A stretch of 64,000 bases of DNA from Clostridia bacterium (GTDB taxonomy: Bacteria; Bacillota; Clostridia; Oscillospirales; CAG-272). This document shows positions 59,852 through 64,000 of the stretch, piece by piece; the first letter of the stretch is position 1; the number at the start of each line of letters is the position of its first letter. The stretch spans positions 1 through 64,000 of the forward strand of contig JAFTNJ010000056.1 of the NCBI GenBank assembly GCA_017451915.1. Reading direction: 5' to 3'. The notes under the pieces were generated by a model. That model saw only the letters and a program-made list of their open reading frames with translations. It did not search any database and was not told the origin of the DNA. The position numbers were made by a program, and so were the translations under genes.

Positions 59852-61000
59852 TTAGTTTTCAAAATTGATCTTCATCTGTGCGGCAAGCTCTCCGCGATGC
59901 TTGTCCATCAAGGTCTGAATACGCTTTACGGGATTGAGCAGAGTGCTGATGGTCTCGTCGTTGTTCAGGGTATCGATGAGATAAGCAACGTACTTGCACA
60001 TATTGACCTCAACGTACCACTCCTTGCTTGCCAGCTCGGGGCGGCGATATACCAGGTTGGTGGAAAGAACGCGATCAAACACGCCTGCCTTGTAAGCGGC
60101 ATCAAACTTGTCGCAGCCCTCGGTAAACAGACCAAAGGTAGCAAAGCAGAACACGCGAGTGGCTCCCCGCTCCTTGAGCTGCTTGCAAACGTCAATCATG
60201 GATTCGCCCGAAGCGATCATGTCGTCTACCACAATGGCATCCTTGCCGTGGAGATCCTGACCCAGGTACTCGTGCGCCTCAATGGGGTTACGGCCGTTGA
60301 TCACGATGGAGTAATTTCTGCGCTTGTAGAACATACCGATATCCAAGCCCAGCACCGAGCTGTAGTACATACAACGGGACATGGCACCCTCGTCGGGAGA
60401 GATGATGGCCATGTGATCCTTGTCGATCTGCACGTCGGGAACGGCGCGGACCAGTGCCTTGATCATCTGATAGGTGGGCTGAACGTTGTCAAAGCCCGAG
60501 AGCGGGATCGCGTTGCAAATACGCGAATCGTGGGCATCAAAGGTTATAATATTGGATACGCCCATGGAGACCAGCTCCTGGAGCATCAGTGCGCAGTCAA
60601 GAGACTCGCGGCTGGAACGCTTATGCTGTCTGCCTTCATAAAGCATGGGCATGATTACGGTGATACGTCTTGCTTTACCGCCGATTGCGGCAATGATTCT
60701 CTTCAGATCTGCAAAGTGATCGTCGGGACTCATGGGAACCGTCATTCCATACATGGGGTAAGTTACGCCGTAGTTAAAGGGATCGCAGATGATGTAAACG
60801 TCCTTGCCACGCATGGACTCGTGAATAATTCCCTTTCCTTCGCCGGAACCAAAGCGGGGGCACTCCGCGTCGATGATAAAGCTTTGATTGTCACTTCCGC
60901 GCTTGCGCCAGTCCTTTAAGTAGTAGTCTACTTGGGCGGTAAACTGATCGCACCCCTTCATTCCGATAACGCCAAGATCTCCGTAATGATTGTCCTTCAT
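59852..61000 (-). CDS. prs: Ribose-phosphate pyrophosphokinase, long form
   Basis: A 382-residue PRPP synthetase. It has the N-terminal ATP-binding half with DAHDSRICNAIPL, the PRPP-binding DAIVVDDMIASGESM, and the flexible-loop region RRNYSIVINGRNPIE. It is about 65 residues longer than B. subtilis Prs, with an extra N-terminal block MKDNHYGDLGVIGMKGCDQF, as in a divergent clade in Clostridia. The ATG at 61000 follows GGAGG; the frame is open to 61012. Confidence 0.9.
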   Translation of the reverse strand: MKDNHYGDLGVIGMKGCDQFTAQVDYYLKDWRKRGSDNQSFIIDAECPRFGSGEGKGIIHESMRGKDVYIICDPFNYGVTYPMYGMTVPMSPDDHFADLKRIIAAIGGKARRITVIMPMLYEGRQHKRSSRESLDCALMLQELVSMGVSNIITFDAHDSRICNAIPLSGFDNVQPTYQMIKALVRAVPDVQIDKDHMAIISPDEGAMSRCMYYSSVLGLDIGMFYKRRNYSIVINGRNPIEAHEYLGQDLHGKDAIVVDDMIASGESMIDVCKQLKERGATRVFCFATFGLFTEGCDKFDAAYKAGVFDRVLSTNLVYRRPELASKEWYVEVNMCKYVAYLIDTLNNDETISTLLNPVKRIQTLMDKHRGELAAQMKINFEN

Positions 61001-61079
61001 AATAGCCTCCAATTTTTTACTTTATTGTCCCCAATACCGGCAACCGGTTCTGCTCACCGGCCTGACAGGTGTTTTTTCG

Positions 61080-62552
61080 TCAGTTCAGTGCACAAAAACG
61101 TCCGTATGCCTCATCCCACACTGCACGGTCGGTGGAAGGCGCATAATGCTTCAGCTCAAAGGAAGCAGCAACGATCTGCCGCGCCTGCTTGAGATCGGCG
61201 ACCTCGCCGGCGGCAATGGCCTGCATCATCAGGTTACCGATGGCGGTGGCCTCCTCGGGACCTGCCGCTACGGGGATTCCGCAAGCATCGGCGGTCATTT
61301 GACTCAGGAAATGATCCTTGGTTCCGCCACCAACCACGTGGATCACCTTGGCCTTCCGGCCCATCAGGGTCTCGATGGACTCTGCAGTCTTGCGATACTT
61401 GAGGGACAGGCTCTCATAGATGCAACGAACCACCTCGCCCACGGTTTCGGGGACGTGCTGACCGGTACGGCGACAGTACTCCCGCACCTTCTCGGGCATA
61501 TTGCCGGGGGTTGCAAAGGAATCGTCGTCGGGATCAATAAAGCATTGGAAGGGCTTGCTCTCCTTTGCCCAGGCTTCCATCTGGGCAAAGCTGTACTCCT
61601 TGCCCTCGCGACGCCACTGGCGGCGGGACTCCTGGATCAGCCAAAGACCCATAATATTTTTAAGGAAGCGAATGGTTCCCATGGCACCGCCCTCATTGGT
61701 GAGGTTGAGCTCTTGGGATTGGGTGTTGATCAGAGGCTCCTTCAGCTCGGTTCCCATGAGAGACCAGGTGCCGCTACTGATGTAGATAAAATCTTCCTCC
61801 TGGGTAGGAACCGCGATCACGGCACTGGCCGTATCGTGGGAAGCAACCGTAATCACGTCGGCATCGGTCTTACCGGTCTCGCCCTGTACCTGGGGCAGGA
61901 GCTTGCCTACCTTATGTCCGGGCTGAACGATCTGACCGAACAAACGCGTGGGGATCCCCAGCTTTTCCAGAACCTCAAAATCGTAGGCACGGGCTTTAGC
62001 GTCCAGGAACGCGCCGGTGGAGAGGATCGTGTATTCGTTTGCGATATTTCCCGTCAGGAAATAGTTCAAAAGATCGGGAATGTTCAGAAAATGCTCTGCT
62101 CTTTCGAACACCTCGGGCTCGTATTTTTTGTCTGCGGCCAACTGGAAGATGGTGTTGAAGTTAATGCATTGAATACCGCCTCTGGAATACAACTCATCCA
62201 GAGGAAGGATCCCGTTCACGTACTCGGGCATTCCCTGGGTACGGGTATCACGGTAGTGCGTGGGATTTGCCAACATTCTGCCGTGCCGATCCAGAAAGGC
62301 GTAGTCTACGCCCCAAGTATCGATACCGATAGAGCGTACGTTGTCCTTTTCCAGAACCGTTTTGGTAATGGACTGCTTGATCTCATGAAAAATGCGCAAA
62401 ATATCCCAGTACATTCTTCCGTTCGTGATCACAGGATCGTTGGAAAAACGATGGTTTTCGCGCAAGGTCAATTTTTCACCGTCAAATCCGCCTACGATGC
62501 CTCTGCCGCTGGACGCGCCAAGATCGATCGCAAGCATTTTTAATTCTGCCAT
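61080..62552 (-). CDS. rhaB: Rhamnulokinase
   Basis: A 490-residue FGGY-family kinase that phosphorylates L-rhamnulose. Features: LAIDLGASSGRGIVG at the start, GIDTWGVDYAFLDR, SHDTASAVIAVP, and VHVVGGGTKDHFLSQMTADACG-type ATP-site block near the end (about 430). The ATG at 62552 follows GGGAGG; the frame is open to 62705 without a better site. An extended -10 (TGTTATAAT) lies at 62614-62622. It lies on the opposite strand from rhaA. Confidence 0.93.
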   Translation of the reverse strand: MAELKMLAIDLGASSGRGIVGGFDGEKLTLRENHRFSNDPVITNGRMYWDILRIFHEIKQSITKTVLEKDNVRSIGIDTWGVDYAFLDRHGRMLANPTHYRDTRTQGMPEYVNGILPLDELYSRGGIQCINFNTIFQLAADKKYEPEVFERAEHFLNIPDLLNYFLTGNIANEYTILSTGAFLDAKARAYDFEVLEKLGIPTRLFGQIVQPGHKVGKLLPQVQGETGKTDADVITVASHDTASAVIAVPTQEEDFIYISSGTWSLMGTELKEPLINTQSQELNLTNEGGAMGTIRFLKNIMGLWLIQESRRQWRREGKEYSFAQMEAWAKESKPFQCFIDPDDDSFATPGNMPEKVREYCRRTGQHVPETVGEVVRCIYESLSLKYRKTAESIETLMGRKAKVIHVVGGGTKDHFLSQMTADACGIPVAAGPEEATAIGNLMMQAIAAGEVADLKQARQIVAASFELKHYAPSTDRAVWDEAYGRFCALN

Positions 62553-62688
62553 GAGCTTTCCTCCCATATGTGTAGTCGAGCGAAAATTTCGCATTTGAAA
62601 CATATTACGATTCATTATAACATAAAAGTCCAATTTATGTATGAACATTTTATGAACAAGAGAGCCTTTTCCATAAAAAAATAGAAAA

Positions 62689-62712
62689 AGCGAAGATTTC
62701 AACATCTTCGCT
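62689..62712. terminator. Terminator after plsY
   Basis: AGCGAAGAT (62689-62697) pairs with ATCTTCGCT (62704-62712), with A and T runs on both sides. Confidence 0.85.
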
Positions 62713-62719
62713 CTTTTTC

Positions 62720-63364
62720 TTACTGTTTTTTTGCGGAGGAATCCCCCATCAGGCGTTCAATTTCCTGGTCGCGCTTCCAAAGGAAGCTGAAATGTGCCTC
62801 GGTTCCCTTTCGAATCCGCTTTAGGTTCTCTATATGCTTCAAAAGAATAAAGAAGGTAGAAACCAACAGGATCAGCGTTCCGATCAAATTCTTACTCCGC
62901 AGGGCGTACACCACGGGAAAAATGATCGAAGCCGTAATGGGAACAACGCAGATGTAATCCACGATCAGCACCAAAATGAGCTCGGAGCTGAGCAAGGCAA
63001 GAAAGAATGCCCAATCGTAAGCCAGGATCATACCGCCAAGGCAGGCCAAGCCCTTCCCTCCGCGGAATCCAAGAAAAACGGGATACATATGTCCCAAAAT
63101 GCAGGCCACACCCGCGAGAATGGTAGCATAGGCAAAGGTCGGGAACAACCAGGCAGACAGGCGGACAGTGAGGAAGGATTTGAAAATATCGAACAGAGCA
63201 CTCAGCACGCCGACCTTCTTTCCCATTACGATCACGGCGTTGGATGCTCCGGCGTTTCCCGAGCCGCGCTTGCGAATATCAAAGCCCCTGCGGCGTCCGA
63301 TCAGGTACGCAGGATTGATCCCACCGATCAGATATCCAAGTAAAATACATCCCAAGGCAGACAT
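62720..63364 (-). CDS. plsY: Glycerol-3-phosphate acyltransferase PlsY
   Basis: A 214-residue membrane enzyme that transfers acyl from acyl-phosphate to glycerol-3-phosphate, the first step of phospholipid synthesis. The three conserved loops are seen: LIGGINPAYLIGR with RKRGSGNAGASN, LGHMYPVFLGFRGGKGLA, and a later Pro-containing segment. The C-terminus (about 185-214) is hydrophilic. The ATG at 63364 follows AAAGGAGGAG; the frame is open further upstream, over the leader and promoter. Confidence 0.95.
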   Translation of the reverse strand: MSALGCILLGYLIGGINPAYLIGRRRGFDIRKRGSGNAGASNAVIVMGKKVGVLSALFDIFKSFLTVRLSAWLFPTFAYATILAGVACILGHMYPVFLGFRGGKGLACLGGMILAYDWAFFLALLSSELILVLIVDYICVVPITASIIFPVVYALRSKNLIGTLILLVSTFFILLKHIENLKRIRKGTEAHFSFLWKRDQEIERLMGDSSAKKQ

Positions 63365-63437
63365 GGTTCTCCTCCTTTCCAAAACCCCGTAGGCCGGGAG
63401 CCGACCTCCGGGGAGACGGCACTTCCCACTGTTCCAT

Positions 63438-63466
63438 ATTATAATACTTCTTCCCCGATTTGTCAA
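63438..63466 (-). promoter_or_regulatory. Consensus promoter of plsY with a hairpin leader
   Basis: On the minus strand, TTGACA (63461-63466), a 17-base spacer and TATAAT (63438-63443): exact consensus. The leader of about 70 nt contains a G/C-rich hairpin ending CGGGG and followed by TTTT (about 63380-63412), just before the ribosome binding site; it could be an attenuator. Confidence 0.85.
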
Positions 63467-63567
63467 CGAAAAATCAAAAAACCGGTGTTTCTTTTTTTGG
63501 AAAGAGGCAAAAAGGGCGGTGTTTTTACCAAAATTACGGGGTGTTTTTATCATTTCCTATCTTCCCC

Positions 63568-63596
63568 TTGAAAAAAAAGGAAAACTATATTATAAT
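63568..63596 (+). promoter_or_regulatory. Promoter of rhaA
   Basis: TTGAAA (63568-63573), a 17-base spacer and TATAAT (63591-63596). No clear cre or rhamnose-regulator site can be assigned by eye. Confidence 0.75.
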
Positions 63597-63639
63597 AGTT
63601 ACAGTATCATAAATTCAACGAAAATACAGGAGGTCTTCC

Positions 63640-64000
63640 ATGACACAAAAGGAACTTTACAACATTGCCAAGGAACGCTACGCCGCTCTTGGCATCGACA
63701 CCGAAGCCGCCATCGAGAAGCTTTCCAACATTTCCATTTCCATGCACTGCTGGCAGGCAGACGACGTAAAAGGCTTTGAAAACACCGGTGCTCTCACCGG
63801 CGGCATTCAAACCACCGGTAACTATCCCGGTGCCGCAACCACTCCCGCACAGGTAATGCAGGACTTGGATATGGCTCTTTCCCTGATTCCCGGAACCCAC
63901 AAGATCAACGTTCACGCATGCTACGGCATTTACGAGGACGGCAAGGTTGCAGACCGCGACCAGATCAAGCCCGAGCACTTTAAGCCCTGGGTAGACTACG
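63640..64000 (+). CDS. rhaA: L-rhamnose isomerase, 5' part
   Basis: The first 120 residues of an enzyme of about 420 residues that converts L-rhamnose to L-rhamnulose; the window ends inside the gene. The start MTQKELYNIAKERYAALGID and the blocks SISMHCWQADDVKGFEN and HKINVHACYG are characteristic of RhaA. AGGAGG precedes the ATG at 63640. Its partner rhaB lies on the opposite strand beyond plsY. Confidence 0.95.
   Translation, partial: MTQKELYNIAKERYAALGIDTEAAIEKLSNISISMHCWQADDVKGFENTGALTGGIQTTGNYPGAATTPAQVMQDLDMALSLIPGTHKINVHACYGIYEDGKVADRDQIKPEHFKPWVDY

Overview
The window looks like a chromosomal segment of an endospore-forming, Gram-positive anaerobe of the class Clostridia, probably an uncultured gut Eubacteriales. 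The evidence is the sporulation genes spoIIID and spoIVA, AddAB in place of RecBCD, a class A penicillin-binding protein, rubrerythrin, AGGAGG-type ribosome binding sites and sigma-A promoters with 17-base spacers. Genus cannot be set from the sequence. There is no rRNA and no CRISPR array; one tRNA gene (tRNA-Val, anticodon GAC) is present.

Positions 1 to about 5250 are the right part of an integrated filamentous (inovirus-type) phage. In order it carries a small possible ssDNA-binding protein, a 73-residue major coat protein followed at once by a strong terminator, a secreted pIII-like adsorption protein with Gly-Tyr repeats, a one-helix pVI-like protein, a signal-peptide protein and a Zot/pI-type morphogenesis ATPase. 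This matches the Ff order V-VIII-III-VI-I. The left edge carries a strong promoter, a terminator and a convergent 29-codon hydrophobic ORF within a near-perfect inverted repeat. The right part (3951-5250) has no convincing gene but holds strong promoters, a dense cluster of small hairpins (4472-4810) and a 12-6-12 palindrome (5177-5206). The replication gene must lie left of the window.

5.4-11.4 kb is host backbone: a PHP-phosphatase homologue that has lost its metal ligands, spoIIID, a SpoU methyltransferase, and a leftward operon of M18 aminopeptidase, DUF1846 protein and Mbeg1-like lipase. 11.4-14.5 kb is an A/T-rich accessory patch beside tRNA-Val: a GNAT, a DMP19 protein, two unknowns, a gene remnant, a four-helix-bundle (S23-type) protein and a mirrored array of mini-hairpins. 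14.6-19.8 kb is a leftward operon, htrA - response regulator - histidine kinase - rlmA - GT2. 20.0-27.6 kb is a rightward operon of a QueG-like protein, addB and addA. 27.6-35.2 kb holds a TspO-like protein, PBP1, spoIVA, azlCD, rubrerythrin and a GNAT.

35.4-38.0 kb is a tightly coupled operon of a lone pre-ATP-grasp domain, an Asp/Glu racemase and a MurE-type ligase lacking the usual DAP-binding Arg. 38.1-43.1 kb is the overlapping operon uvrC-rsmD-coaD-membrane protein-flippase, followed by an HPr gene. 43.6-47.7 kb has rimM-trmD and an O-antigen-ligase-like gene with two small anchored proteins. 47.9-55.7 kb runs rightward: yajC, a TIGR04086 membrane protein, a heterodimeric ABC exporter and a 1054-residue fused ATPase/FtsX-type permease. 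55.7-59.7 kb is an exopolysaccharide cluster (polyprenyl glycosylphosphotransferase, GT4, polymerase/ligase). The end holds prs, rhaB, plsY and the start of rhaA.

The most unusual items are the filamentous prophage with its hairpin-rich non-coding end, the convergent small-ORF/RNA locus at its left edge, the degenerate PHP protein, the four-helix-bundle/hairpin element, the racemase-MurE operon, and three places where a terminator-like hairpin carries the next gene's ribosome binding site in its 3' arm.
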